Assembly (NCBI RefSeq): GCF_900128475.1
Contig: NZ_LT635839.1
Span: 786,807-850,806 of the forward strand
DNA from: Mediterranea massiliensis
Lineage (GTDB): Bacteria > Bacteroidota > Bacteroidia > Bacteroidales > Bacteroidaceae
Length of the DNA stretch: 64,000 nt
Direction: 5' to 3'
Positions 34,062 to 42,304 of this stretch are shown piece after piece (the first letter of the stretch is position 1; each line of letters begins with the position of its first letter). Below the pieces are notes generated by a model. It was given only the letters and a program-made list of their open reading frames with translations. It was not told where the DNA came from and searched no databases. The position numbers and the translations under genes were made by a program.

Positions 34062-36194
34062 ATGGAATGGTTAGACTTCAGTTTGAAACTTCCCGTAACT
34101 GACCCTACATGGATTTTCCTCCTTGTATTGCTCATCATTTTGTTTGCGCCCATTCTGCTGACCAAGTTGCGCATACCCCACATCATCGGCATGATTCTGG
34201 CGGGCTTGGCCATCGGCGAGCATGGGTTCAACATCCTGGTGCGCGACAGCAGTTTCGAGCTTTTCGGCAAGGTTGGTGTCTATTATATCATGTTCCTGGC
34301 GGGGTTGGAGATGAACATGGCCGACTTTAAGAAGAACCGCGGCAAGGCGGTAGTTCTGGGGCTGCTGGCCTTCATCATCCCCATTGGCATCGGTATGGTG
34401 ACCAATGTCCTGCTGCTGAAGTACAGCCTCGTGACGTCCATCCTGCTGGCCAGTATGTATGCCTCGCACACGTTGGTGGCCTATCCCATCGTGATCCGTT
34501 ATGGCATTTCGCGCCATCGGAGCGTGAGCATTGCCGTGGGCGGTACGGCCGTCACCGACACGTTGACGCTGCTCGTGCTGGCCGTCATCAGCGGTGTCTT
34601 CAAGGGCGAGGCGGGAGGCTTCTTCTGGATATGGCTGGTGGTGCGCTTCGTGGTGCTGGCCTTGCTCATCATGTATCTTCTGCCGCGCATCGGGCGCTGG
34701 TTCTTCCGCCGCTACGATGACAATGTGATGCAATACATCTTCGTCCTGGCCATGGTGTTCCTCGGCGCGGGGCTGATGGAGCTCATCGGCATGGAGGGCA
34801 TTCTGGGCGCCTTCCTCGTGGGCTTGGTGCTGAACCGTCTCATACCTCATGTGTCGCCGCTGATGAGCCACCTGGAGTTTGTGGGCAATGCCTTGTTCAT
34901 CCCTTATTTCCTGATAGGCGTGGGCATGCTGATCGACGTCCACGTCATTTTCGGCGGGGGCGATGCCCTGAAGGTGGCGGGCGTGATGATTGTGGTGGCG
35001 CTGGTGGGCAAGTGGATTGCTTCGTGGCTGACTCAGAAGATTTACCGCATGTCGGTGCTCGAACGCGAGCTGATGTTCGGCTTGAGCAATGCGCAGGCGG
35101 CGGCCACACTGGCGGCCGTGCTGGTGGGCTACAACATCATCCTGCCCGACGGCAGCCGTCTGCTCAACGAGGACGTGCTCAACGGCACGGTGCTCCTCAT
35201 CCTGGTCACCTGCATCGTCAGCTCCTTCACCACCGAGCGGGCGGCACGCAAGATAGCCATGGGTGAGGCCCATCCCGAGGAAGACCGCTCGCGCGAACCC
35301 GAAAAGATACTGATACCTGTGGCCAACCCCAATACAATCGAGTACCTGATGAACCTGGCACTTGTCATCCGTGACCCCAAGCAGAAGGACAACCTGCTGG
35401 CCCTGAATGTCATCAACGACCATTCGGGCACCGATGCCCTGGAGCAGCAGGGCAAGCGCTATCTGGAGCGTGCGGGCAAGATTACGGCTTCGGCGGGTGT
35501 AAAGCTGAAGTGCATCAGCCGCTATGACCTGAACATTGCCGCCGGCATCATCCATACGGCTCGCGAGCATGGGGCTACGGATGTCATCATCGGTCTCCAC
35601 TGGAAGGTGAACATCGTGGATTCCTTCTTCGGCATGCTCACCGAGAACCTGCTGAAGGGACTCCATCGCGAGGTGATGGTGGCCCGCTTCCTGATACCCA
35701 TCAATACCTTGCGCCGCATCATCGTGGCCGTGCCGCCCAAAGCCGAGTACGAGGCCGGCTTCCAGAAATGGGTGGAGCACTTCTGCCGCATGGGCAGTAC
35801 GTTGGGATGCCGCGTCCACTTCTTTGCCAACGAACAGACGGGCAACCTGCTCCAGGCATTGGTGCAGAAGAAGCACAGCGATACGCTGACCGAGTTCTCC
35901 CGCCTTGACGAATGGGAAGACCTCTTGCTCTTGACCGGTCAGGTGAACTACGACCACCTGCTGGTAGTCATCAGTGCCCGCCGCGGCTCCATCTCCTACG
36001 ACAGCTCGTTCGAGAAGCTGCCCGGCCAGTTGGGGCGCTACTTCACGAACAACAGTCTCATTGTGCTCTATCCCGACCAGCTGGGCGATCCGCAGGAAGC
36101 CCTTTCCTTCTCCAATCCGCAAGGCAGCAACGAGAGCCAGCACTACGAGAAGGTGGGCCGGTGGTTCTATAAATGGTTTAAAAAGGAAAGCTGA
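34062..36194 (+). CDS. CPA2-family cation:proton antiporter with C-terminal USP-like domains
   Basis: This is a 710-residue protein. Residues 1-390 form a Na_H_Exchanger domain of about 12 membrane helices (PILLTKLRIPHIIGMILAGL, LFLAGLEMNMADFKKN reading MFLAGLEMNMADF, GAFLVGLVLNRLIPH). Residues about 425-710 are two soluble universal-stress-like units (KILIPVANPNTIEYLMNLA and ARFLIPINTLRRIIVAVP). It probably exchanges Na+ or K+ for protons at the inner membrane. Start 34062 is set by the promoter box. The stop overlaps the tcdA start by one base (TGATG), so the two are co-translated. A 715-residue open frame on the opposite strand is a composition artefact. Confidence 0.9.
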   Translation: MEWLDFSLKLPVTDPTWIFLLVLLIILFAPILLTKLRIPHIIGMILAGLAIGEHGFNILVRDSSFELFGKVGVYYIMFLAGLEMNMADFKKNRGKAVVLGLLAFIIPIGIGMVTNVLLLKYSLVTSILLASMYASHTLVAYPIVIRYGISRHRSVSIAVGGTAVTDTLTLLVLAVISGVFKGEAGGFFWIWLVVRFVVLALLIMYLLPRIGRWFFRRYDDNVMQYIFVLAMVFLGAGLMELIGMEGILGAFLVGLVLNRLIPHVSPLMSHLEFVGNALFIPYFLIGVGMLIDVHVIFGGGDALKVAGVMIVVALVGKWIASWLTQKIYRMSVLERELMFGLSNAQAAATLAAVLVGYNIILPDGSRLLNEDVLNGTVLLILVTCIVSSFTTERAARKIAMGEAHPEEDRSREPEKILIPVANPNTIEYLMNLALVIRDPKQKDNLLALNVINDHSGTDALEQQGKRYLERAGKITASAGVKLKCISRYDLNIAAGIIHTAREHGATDVIIGLHWKVNIVDSFFGMLTENLLKGLHREVMVARFLIPINTLRRIIVAVPPKAEYEAGFQKWVEHFCRMGSTLGCRVHFFANEQTGNLLQALVQKKHSDTLTEFSRLDEWEDLLLLTGQVNYDHLLVVISARRGSISYDSSFEKLPGQLGRYFTNNSLIVLYPDQLGDPQEALSFSNPQGSNESQHYEKVGRWFYKWFKKES

Positions 36195-36904
36195 TGGAAG
36201 ACTGGAAACAACGTACACGCCTGCTGCTGGGCGAAGAGAAGAGCGAACGCTTGCGCCAGGCCCATGTGCTGGTGGTAGGCGTAGGAGGTGTGGGAGCCTA
36301 TGCGGCCGAAATGCTTTGCCGTGCGGGGGTGGGGCGTCTGACGCTGGTCGATGCCGACACCGTCCAGCCCACCAACATCAACCGCCAGCTCCCGGCCCTG
36401 CACTCCACGCTGGGGCAGCCCAAGGTCGAAGTCCTTGCCGCCCGCTTCCGCGACATCAACCCCGAGGTGGAGCTCACCGTCCTGCCCGTTTTCCTCAAGG
36501 ACGAGAACATCCCCCAGCTGCTCGATGCCGCCCGCTACGACTTTGTGGTCGATGCCATCGACACCCTGGCGCCTAAGTGCCACCTGATAGCCGAGGCCCT
36601 GAGGCGGCGCATCAAGATTGTATCCAGCATGGGAGCGGGTGCCAAGAGCGACATCACGCAGATACGCTTTGCCGACATCTGGGACACCTACCATTGCGGC
36701 CTGAGCAAGGCTGTGCGCAAGCGGTTGCAGAAGATGGGCATCCGTCACAAACTCCCCGTCGTGTTCAGCACCGAGCAGGCCGACCCCAAGGCCGTGCTTC
36801 TGACCGACGACGAACGAAACAAGAAATCGACCTGCGGCACGGTGAGCTACATGCCCGCTGTCTTCGGCTGCTACTTGGCGGAGTACGTCATCCGCCGGCT
36901 ATAA
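36194..36904 (+). CDS. tcdA: tRNA threonylcarbamoyladenosine dehydratase (ThiF/E1-like)
   Basis: This 236-residue cytoplasmic E1-like enzyme adenylates and cyclises the t6A modification at tRNA position 37 to ct6A. It shows the ATP loop VVGVGGVGAYAAEMLCRAG, LVDADTVQPTNINRQ, DAIDTLAPK, SSMGAGAKSD and the C-terminal KKSTCGTVSYMPAVFG. Length fits E. coli TcdA (YgdL). Its ATG overlaps the antiporter stop, and the LolD-like ATPase gene follows after 17 bp, so the three form one operon. The region is unusually GC-rich for the window. Confidence 0.92.
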   Translation: MEDWKQRTRLLLGEEKSERLRQAHVLVVGVGGVGAYAAEMLCRAGVGRLTLVDADTVQPTNINRQLPALHSTLGQPKVEVLAARFRDINPEVELTVLPVFLKDENIPQLLDAARYDFVVDAIDTLAPKCHLIAEALRRRIKIVSSMGAGAKSDITQIRFADIWDTYHCGLSKAVRKRLQKMGIRHKLPVVFSTEQADPKAVLLTDDERNKKSTCGTVSYMPAVFGCYLAEYVIRRL

Positions 36905-36921
36905 TAATAAGGAAAGAAAGT

Positions 36922-37593
36922 ATGATACGACTCGAACAGATAACCAAGAGCTTCGGCAGCCTGCAAGTGTTGCGTGGCATCGACCTTGAGATACAGAAAG
37001 GCGAAGTGGTGAGCATCGTCGGCCCCAGCGGTGCCGGCAAGACCACGTTGCTTCAGATAATGGGTACCCTCGACCGCCCCGATACGGGTACGATCTGCAT
37101 CGACGGCGTACGTGTCGACGGACTGAAGGAGCGCGAGCTTTCCGCCTTTCGCAACCGCCGCATCGGCTTCGTCTTCCAGTTTCACCAACTCCTGCCTGAG
37201 TTTACGGCCTTGGAGAATGTCATGATACCCGCCTTCATTGCCGGGCAGGGGCGGCATGAGGCCCAGGCTTCCGCGCTCGAGATGCTGACAATGATGGGCC
37301 TTGCCGATCGTGCCTCGCACAAGCCCAACGAACTCTCGGGCGGCGAGAAGCAGCGTGTGGCCGTGGCGCGTGCCCTTATCAATCATCCGGCCGTCGTGTT
37401 GGCCGACGAGCCTTCGGGCAGCCTTGACACCCATAACAAGGCCGAACTGCACCAGCTCTTCTTTGACCTGCGCGACCGTCTGGGGCAGACGTTCGTCATT
37501 GTGACCCACGACGAGAGTCTGGCTTCCATTACCGACCGTACCATCCATCTGAAGGATGGGGAAGTCGTGGCGGATACGGCGTCTGCTATCTGA
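36922..37593 (+). CDS. ABC transporter ATP-binding protein, LolD/MacB type
   Basis: This is a 223-residue ATPase with all ABC motifs: Walker A GPSGAGKTTLLQ, Q-loop FVFQFHQLLPEFTALENV, signature LSGGEKQRVAVARAL, Walker B VVLADEPSGSLD and the switch histidine VTHDE. The closest family is LolD (lipoprotein release) or the related MacB/FtsE exporters. No permease gene is adjacent, so it must pair with a subunit encoded elsewhere. Start ATG 36922 was chosen because family similarity begins there; the longer frame to 36577 overlaps tcdA out of frame. Confidence 0.9.
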   Translation: MIRLEQITKSFGSLQVLRGIDLEIQKGEVVSIVGPSGAGKTTLLQIMGTLDRPDTGTICIDGVRVDGLKERELSAFRNRRIGFVFQFHQLLPEFTALENVMIPAFIAGQGRHEAQASALEMLTMMGLADRASHKPNELSGGEKQRVAVARALINHPAVVLADEPSGSLDTHNKAELHQLFFDLRDRLGQTFVIVTHDESLASITDRTIHLKDGEVVADTASAI

Positions 37594-37653
37594 GGGTAAT
37601 GGGACTTTGCTTCGAATATCACTTCCTTTGATTAGAAATCGTACCTGAAAACT

Positions 37654-37747
37654 TTCACCACAGATTACCCGGATTTTCACAGATTACTCGATTGGTTAAT
37701 TTAATTATCAAGTATCGTCTGTGTTAATCTGAGTAATCTGTGGTGAA
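37654..37747. repeat. Long inverted repeat with CAGATTA motif between convergent genes
   Basis: Arm 37654-37683 (starting TTCACCACAGATTAC) and arm 37718-37747 (ending GTAATCTGTGGTGAA) match at 26 of 30 positions around a 34-base AT-rich loop. It lies after the LolD-like gene and before the convergent helix-hairpin-helix gene. It could serve as a bidirectional transcript end. The ATCTGTG-type words recall an intergenic motif I have seen in Bacteroidetes sequences; I cannot check its distribution here. Confidence 0.75.
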
Positions 37748-37853
37748 CTTTAAGAGCATTCTGCCAATTTGCAGTTTTTGTAAGATATCTTTATTCCCTT
37801 CGTCCGATTTCCCTTTCCGTCTTCTTAGAACTCTTTCCCGGCATCCTATAGGA

Positions 37854-37932
37854 ATGTTTGAAACCAAGGGGCCTTATGTTTGAAACATTCACCCCCTATG
37901 TTTGAAACATTCGCCCTTTGGGGTTTAAACCC
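37854..37932. repeat. 22-bp-phased palindrome array E (4 units, different palindrome)
   Basis: Units lie at 37854-37866 (ATGTTTGAAACCA), 37876-37888 and 37898-37910 (both ATGTTTGAAACAT, a perfect odd palindrome) and 37920-37932 (GGGGTTTAAACCC, holding a perfect 12-bp palindrome). Spacers are 9 bp (AGGGGCCTT, TCACCCCCT, TCGCCCTTT) and the period is exactly 22 bp. The core sequence differs from arrays A-D but the geometry is identical. It lies in the 400-bp convergent gap 37594-37993, which otherwise holds only the inverted repeat at 37654. Confidence 0.88.
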
Positions 37933-37993
37933 AGGAAAGAGGACAGGAAAAAACTATTTGGCTCCCGGTCGGATTTGTGTAAATATTATTGAT

Positions 37994-38950
37994 TTAGTCG
38001 AAACTTAGGTAGTGATTGATCCGCTCCAAGTCTTCGCGTGTGAACTCTTCATAGAGGACGAATGGTTTGAGGCTTTTCAGGGGGCCATGTTTGCGTCGGT
38101 ATTCTACCAGTGCTTTGGCCTGGTAGAAGTTGAGGTAAGGATGGCGGCGCAGGCGGTCTACACTGGTGTGGTTGACGGGGATGCGACGGATGGCGGTGGT
38201 GTCGACGCGAAACCAGTCGGTCAGTTGGCGGTAGTCGAGGTTGATTTCTTCCAACTGGCTGAGCTGGTAGAAGCCTCCCAGCTTTTGTCGGTATCCACTG
38301 ATGAGGCGTGCGATGCCGCTTCCGATGCCGGGTATCTTTTTCAGTTCGGTGGTATCGGCACGGTTCAGATCGACCAGAGTGCCGGGAGCGTATTTCAGAG
38401 GCACTGCCTGCCGGAGGCTGTCCTTGCGTCGGTCGGCCAAAAAGAGGGAGTGATGGCGGGCGGTGGTATCGGTTGCGGGGATGCGGATGTAAGGCTGCAA
38501 GGTGGCATATTGTTCTTCCGTCAGGCCGTATATCTTGCGGAAGTCCTCCACCCGACGGAAGACACCGCCCTTTTCGCGATAACGCAGAATGTTGCGGGCC
38601 ATCCAGGCGGGGAGGCCCAGTTGGCAGAATGTGGCGGAGTCGGCCGTATTGGGATTGAAGGGAGCAAGTATGGGAGGCGTGTCACGCTCTTCTTTCCATG
38701 TCGTGTAGCGGAACTTGCGGCTCTCCTTTTCATCCTTTTCTTTTTCGCGGATGGAAGCGACGAAGGCTTGATATTCTTCCATCGCCTGTTGTTGCTTCTG
38801 TAGGTCAGCAGAAGAGCAGGTCTCCTCCGATTTCAAGTGGACATAGACTTCCCCTCCCAGGAAGAGGAGAAGGGAAATGGCAAGTAACACCAGAATGCCT
38901 CGTCTTTCCTCTCGGGAGTAATAGAAAAATTCACTGAACCACTTCCGCAT
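37994..38950 (-). CDS. Helix-hairpin-helix (ComEA-like) membrane-anchored protein
   Basis: This is a 318-residue protein with one N-terminal membrane anchor (GILVLLAISLLLFLGGEVYV), a charged coiled-coil-like linker, then three or four helix-hairpin-helix units. The clearest is VDLNRADTTELKKIPGIGSGIARLI near 190; others read FNPNTADSATFCQLGL and HPYLNFYQAKALVEYRR. Such domains bind DNA non-specifically, as in ComEA of competence systems, but no other competence genes are nearby. It lies 12 bp after the NSS transporter gene and is probably co-transcribed with it. Confidence 0.85.
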   Translation of the reverse strand: MRKWFSEFFYYSREERRGILVLLAISLLLFLGGEVYVHLKSEETCSSADLQKQQQAMEEYQAFVASIREKEKDEKESRKFRYTTWKEERDTPPILAPFNPNTADSATFCQLGLPAWMARNILRYREKGGVFRRVEDFRKIYGLTEEQYATLQPYIRIPATDTTARHHSLFLADRRKDSLRQAVPLKYAPGTLVDLNRADTTELKKIPGIGSGIARLISGYRQKLGGFYQLSQLEEINLDYRQLTDWFRVDTTAIRRIPVNHTSVDRLRRHPYLNFYQAKALVEYRRKHGPLKSLKPFVLYEEFTREDLERINHYLSFD

Positions 38951-38962
38951 GAGCCGTATTTC

Positions 38963-40330
38963 TTATTTCAAGAATCCCAGTTCGTTGATGAAGATGAAGC
39001 CGATGCCTATCGGGGCGATGTACTTCAACAGGAACAACCAGGTCCGGTAGATGGCTTTCGGCAGCGTTCCGTTGTTACTTACCTCTTCCCACACGATGCG
39101 TTTGTCCAGATACCAGCCGGTGAAGATGGCAATGAAGAAACCTCCTAATGGGAGCATAATCTTGGCCGTCACGAAGTCGAACAGGTCGAACAGGGTCAGG
39201 CCGAAAATCGTCAGTTCCTTGCCCACACCCAGTGAGAGTGAACAGAGCACGCCGAGCACTGTACAGCCCGCCGTTACCAGCTTGGCAGCGCGTCCGCGGG
39301 TCAGGTTGAACTCCTCATGCAGGTAGGCCGTCACCACTTCGTGCAGGGAGATGGTCGACGTCAGTGCGGCCAGGGCCAGGAGAACATAGAACATGATGGA
39401 CAGGATGACTGCCAGCCAAGGCAGGTTGCCGAAGGCCTGCTGGAAGACGTTGGGCAGCGTGATGAACAGCAGGCTGGGGCCTGCGTCGGGCTGAATGCCT
39501 ACCGAGAAGGCGGCGGGGAAGATAATGAATCCAGCCAGAATGGCCACCATGGTGTCTATCCAGCCCACGTTGAGTGCCGTTTTGGTCAGATTGGTGTCGT
39601 TGCGGAAGTAGGAGGCGTAGGTGCAGAGGCACCCCATGCCCAGGGAGAGCGAGAAGAAAGCCTGCCCCATGGCACCCAGCAGTACGTTTCCGTTCACCTT
39701 GCTGAAGTCGGGCTTCAGCAGGAATTCGATGCCGGCTCCTGCGCCCGGCAATGATATGGAGCAGACGGCCAGGACGATGAGCAGGATGAACAGCATTGGC
39801 ATCATGATTTTGGCCGACTTCTCGATGCCCCGCTCCACACCTTTCACGATGATGAAGTGGGTCATCAGCATGAAGACAATCATCCAGAGGGCAGGTCGCC
39901 ATGGATTGGATACAAAGCCGTTGAACGAGGCGATGAAATCGTTGGCCGACTGGCCGGCAAAGGCATTTGTGGCGGCCTGTACGATGTATTCCAGCGTCCA
40001 GCCTGCCACGACCGAATAGTAGCCCAGTATCAGGAAGCCGGCCAGTACGCCCATGCGCCCCACCCAGCGCCACTGCGTGCCGGGGGCCAGTATCCGATAT
40101 GCGCCTGCCGTGTTGGCACGCGAATGCCGTCCGATGGAAAATTCGGCTACCATGATGGGGATGCCGAAGAAAAGGACACACCCCAAATAGATAAGGATGA
40201 AGGCGGCTCCACCGTGATTGCCCGTCTCAAAAGGAAAGCGCCAGATATTGCCTAGCCCTACGGCCGACCCTGCCGAAGCCAGGATGACGCCCAGCTTGCT
40301 TCCGAAGTTTGCTCTGTTGTTCTTTGTCAT
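38963..40330 (-). CDS. Neurotransmitter:sodium symporter (NSS/SNF) family transporter
   Basis: This is a 455-residue inner-membrane protein with about 11-12 helices. The NSS signature is GLGNIWRFPFETGNHGGAAF in TM1, followed by FGIPIMVAEFSIGR and TM6 FFSLSLGMGCLCTYASYF. Bacterial members import amino acids such as tryptophan, tyrosine or leucine with sodium. The substrate cannot be fixed from sequence. The promoter (TATATTTG, 40381-40388) sits face to face with that of the divergent VanZ-like gene. The helix-hairpin-helix gene follows 12 bp downstream. Confidence 0.92.
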   Translation of the reverse strand: MTKNNRANFGSKLGVILASAGSAVGLGNIWRFPFETGNHGGAAFILIYLGCVLFFGIPIMVAEFSIGRHSRANTAGAYRILAPGTQWRWVGRMGVLAGFLILGYYSVVAGWTLEYIVQAATNAFAGQSANDFIASFNGFVSNPWRPALWMIVFMLMTHFIIVKGVERGIEKSAKIMMPMLFILLIVLAVCSISLPGAGAGIEFLLKPDFSKVNGNVLLGAMGQAFFSLSLGMGCLCTYASYFRNDTNLTKTALNVGWIDTMVAILAGFIIFPAAFSVGIQPDAGPSLLFITLPNVFQQAFGNLPWLAVILSIMFYVLLALAALTSTISLHEVVTAYLHEEFNLTRGRAAKLVTAGCTVLGVLCSLSLGVGKELTIFGLTLFDLFDFVTAKIMLPLGGFFIAIFTGWYLDKRIVWEEVSNNGTLPKAIYRTWLFLLKYIAPIGIGFIFINELGFLK

Positions 40331-40380
40331 AAATCGTGGTTTATTCTTGCAGATTGTTACTAATACCGGTTGAATTGTGC

Positions 40381-40408
40381 AAATATAGAAAATGTTCCGT
40401 ACATTTGC
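40381..40408. promoter_or_regulatory. Overlapping divergent promoters of the NSS and VanZ-like genes
   Basis: CAAATATA at 40381-40388 is a minus-strand TATATTTG box for the NSS gene. TACATTTG at 40401-40408 is the plus-strand box for the VanZ-like gene. The boxes are 12 bp apart, so polymerase footprints must overlap. TTG at 40376-40378 may serve as -33 for the plus direction with a 22-bp spacer. Confidence 0.55.
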
Positions 40409-40433
40409 ATCTCGTATTGAAATATATTTGATT

Positions 40434-40820
40434 ATGCTGTATTACATCCGTAAATATCCTGTTTCACTCCTGATTATTCTGGTCGTGATTTATTTATCGT
40501 TCTTCAAGCCTCCCAAGACGGAGATGGAGTCCATCCCCGGCATCGACAAGGTGGTGCATGTGTGCATGTACTTCGGCATGTCGGGTATGTTGTGGCTGGA
40601 ATTCATGCGGGCGCATAAAAAAGCACGCGTGCCGATGTGGCACGCGTGGTTGGGGGCCTGGCTCTGCCCTGTCTTGTTCAGCGGGGCGGTGGAGCTGCTT
40701 CAGGCGTATTGTACGACCTATCGGGGTGGCGATTGGTGGGACTTTGCCGCCAATACTACGGGAGCTACGCTGGCATCGCTCATTGGCTGGTATTGGATGA
40801 GGCGTCATATCTCTTTATAA
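40434..40820 (+). CDS. VanZ-like membrane protein
   Basis: This is a 128-residue protein with about four hydrophobic segments (YPVSLLIILVVIYLSFF, CMYFGMSGMLWLEFM, AWLGAWLCPVLFSGAVELLQ, TTGATLASLIGWYWM). The region KVVHVCMYFGM...ELLQ...DWWDFAANTTG matches the VanZ/YxeB family, small proteins of unclear role linked in some species to teicoplanin resistance. Start 40434 was chosen because the -7 box lies at 40401-40408, downstream of the alternative ATG at 40392. Its last six bases overlap the convergent murF stop. Confidence 0.8.
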   Translation: MLYYIRKYPVSLLIILVVIYLSFFKPPKTEMESIPGIDKVVHVCMYFGMSGMLWLEFMRAHKKARVPMWHAWLGAWLCPVLFSGAVELLQAYCTTYRGGDWWDFAANTTGATLASLIGWYWMRRHISL

Positions 40821-42113
40821 ATATTCGACGATGCTGCTCAACCGCACGCCGTTCGACCCCTTGATGAGGATGGTCTTGCCGGCGGGCTTCTGCTGCTTCA
40901 GGGCTTCGATGAGGGCGGGAGCGTCGGCATACGTCTCGTAGGAGTGGCGCGTGGCGGCAAACTGGCTGCCTACCAGGATGACACGCTCGAAGCCGCATTC
41001 CTCCAGGTAATCCACAATCTTCTGATGCTCCTCGGCGCTGTCGGCGCCCAGCTCGCGCATGTCGCCCAGTATGGCTACCTTGTGCGCCGCCTCCATCTGG
41101 CGGAAGTTGGTCAGCGAGGCCATCATGCTGGTGGGGTTGGCGTTATAGGCATCGATGATGAGGGTGTTGTCGGCTGTTCTTTTCAGTTGCGAGCGGTTGT
41201 TTTGGGGTGCATATTCCGTCAGAGCCTGGTCTGTCAGGGCAGCGTCCACGTCGAAGTAGGTGCCAAGTGTGACAGCGGCCAGGGCATTGGGCAGGTTGTA
41301 GCTGCCTATCAGTTGGGTTTGTACGCGATGCGTTTCCGTTTCTCCCCGTTTCTTCCATTCGAAGGCGAGGAAAGGCGAGCAGCCGGTCAGCCGGCCGCGG
41401 ATGTCGTTGTCGGATCCTTCGCCGTAGGTCACGTGGGGCAGGCCTGCGGCCATCTTTGTCAGATAGGGGTTGTCGGCATGCAGGAAGACGACGGGAGCGG
41501 GCAGCGTGCGCAGCCAGTCGTAAAGCTCGCCCTTGGTGCGCATCACGCCTTCGAACGAACCGAAGCCTTCGAGGTGTGCCTTTCCCACGTTTGTGATGAG
41601 GCCCATGTCGGGCTCGGCTATCTCCACCAGCTCGCGGATGTCGCCCGGATGGCTGGCGCCCATCTCGACGACGGCCAGTTCGTGTTCGGGCTTGAGGCGG
41701 AGCAGGGTGAGGGGCACGCCGATGTGGTTGTTCAGGTTGCCTTCCGTATAGAGCAGGCGGTAGCGGCGGCTCAGCACGGCGGCTATCAGTTCCTTGGTCG
41801 TGGTCTTGCCGTTGGTACCTGTGATGCCGATGATGCGTGTGCCCAGCTGGCGGCGGTGATGGCGGGCCAGGTGTTGGAGCGTCAGCAGGCAGTTGTCTGT
41901 CAGCAGGTAGCGGTCGTCGCCCGGTACGAGGTATTTGGCTTCGTCGATGACGGCGTAGGCACATCCACTTTCCAATGCCTTGGCGGCAAAGGCGTTGCCG
42001 TTGAACGTGTCTCCCTTCAGGGCGATGAAGAGGGAGCCTTCGGGGCAGTGGCGGCTGTCGGTCGTCACGCCGTTGCATCGGCAGAATATCTGGTAAAGGG
42101 TCGAAATTTCCAT
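40815..42113 (-). CDS. murF: UDP-MurNAc-tripeptide:D-alanyl-D-alanine ligase
   Basis: This 432-residue Mur ligase completes the UDP-MurNAc-pentapeptide precursor in the cytoplasm. It shows CNGVTTDSRHCPEGSLFIAL (MurF N-terminal uridine-binding domain), the ATP loop GITGTNGKTTTKEL, YTEGNLNNHIGVPLTLL, EMGASHPGDIREL and DAYNANPTSM. Start 42113 (MEISTLYQIF) was chosen over the upstream Met. A TACCTTTG -7 box lies at 42144-42151. It stands alone here, outside any dcw-type cell-wall cluster, and is convergent with the VanZ-like gene with overlapping ends and no hairpin. Confidence 0.96.
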   Translation of the reverse strand: MEISTLYQIFCRCNGVTTDSRHCPEGSLFIALKGDTFNGNAFAAKALESGCAYAVIDEAKYLVPGDDRYLLTDNCLLTLQHLARHHRRQLGTRIIGITGTNGKTTTKELIAAVLSRRYRLLYTEGNLNNHIGVPLTLLRLKPEHELAVVEMGASHPGDIRELVEIAEPDMGLITNVGKAHLEGFGSFEGVMRTKGELYDWLRTLPAPVVFLHADNPYLTKMAAGLPHVTYGEGSDNDIRGRLTGCSPFLAFEWKKRGETETHRVQTQLIGSYNLPNALAAVTLGTYFDVDAALTDQALTEYAPQNNRSQLKRTADNTLIIDAYNANPTSMMASLTNFRQMEAAHKVAILGDMRELGADSAEEHQKIVDYLEECGFERVILVGSQFAATRHSYETYADAPALIEALKQQKPAGKTILIKGSNGVRLSSIVEYL

Positions 42114-42143
42114 AACTTTTCTGTTTTTTGTGGTTGACGGGTA

Positions 42144-42151
42144 CAAAGGTA
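42144..42151 (-). promoter_or_regulatory. -7 box for murF
   Basis: Minus-strand TACCTTTG matches TAnnTTTG, 31 bp before the murF start. No -33 element is obvious. Confidence 0.5.
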
Positions 42152-42241
42152 GTCTTTAATTGAGAATTGTGAACGGAGAATGGAAAATTTTAGTCGCAAA
42201 CATTTTTTCTTTTCCTGCGTTATTGTTCATGTAATTTTCTG

Positions 42242-42262
42242 TATATTCGCCCTGAATTCAGG
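42242..42262 (+). promoter_or_regulatory. Putative promoter end and 12-bp palindrome before the MscS gene
   Basis: TATATTCG at 42242-42249 is a near match to the -7 box, with a TTG about 16 bp before it. CCTGAATTCAGG at 42251-42262 is a perfect 12-bp palindrome placed where transcription would start. It could be an operator. Confidence 0.35.
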
Positions 42263-42304
42263 AAATAATCATTTTTGAAGTCAAACCAAATAAAATTGAA
42301 GAGT

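Noticed and set aside
34071..36218. 715-residue open frame on the minus strand opposite the antiporter
   Set aside because: The plus-strand frame has clear membrane helices, family motifs and a promoter. The opposite frame is rich in His, Gln and Ala, as expected from antisense reading of a GC-rich gene, and has no recognisable domain.
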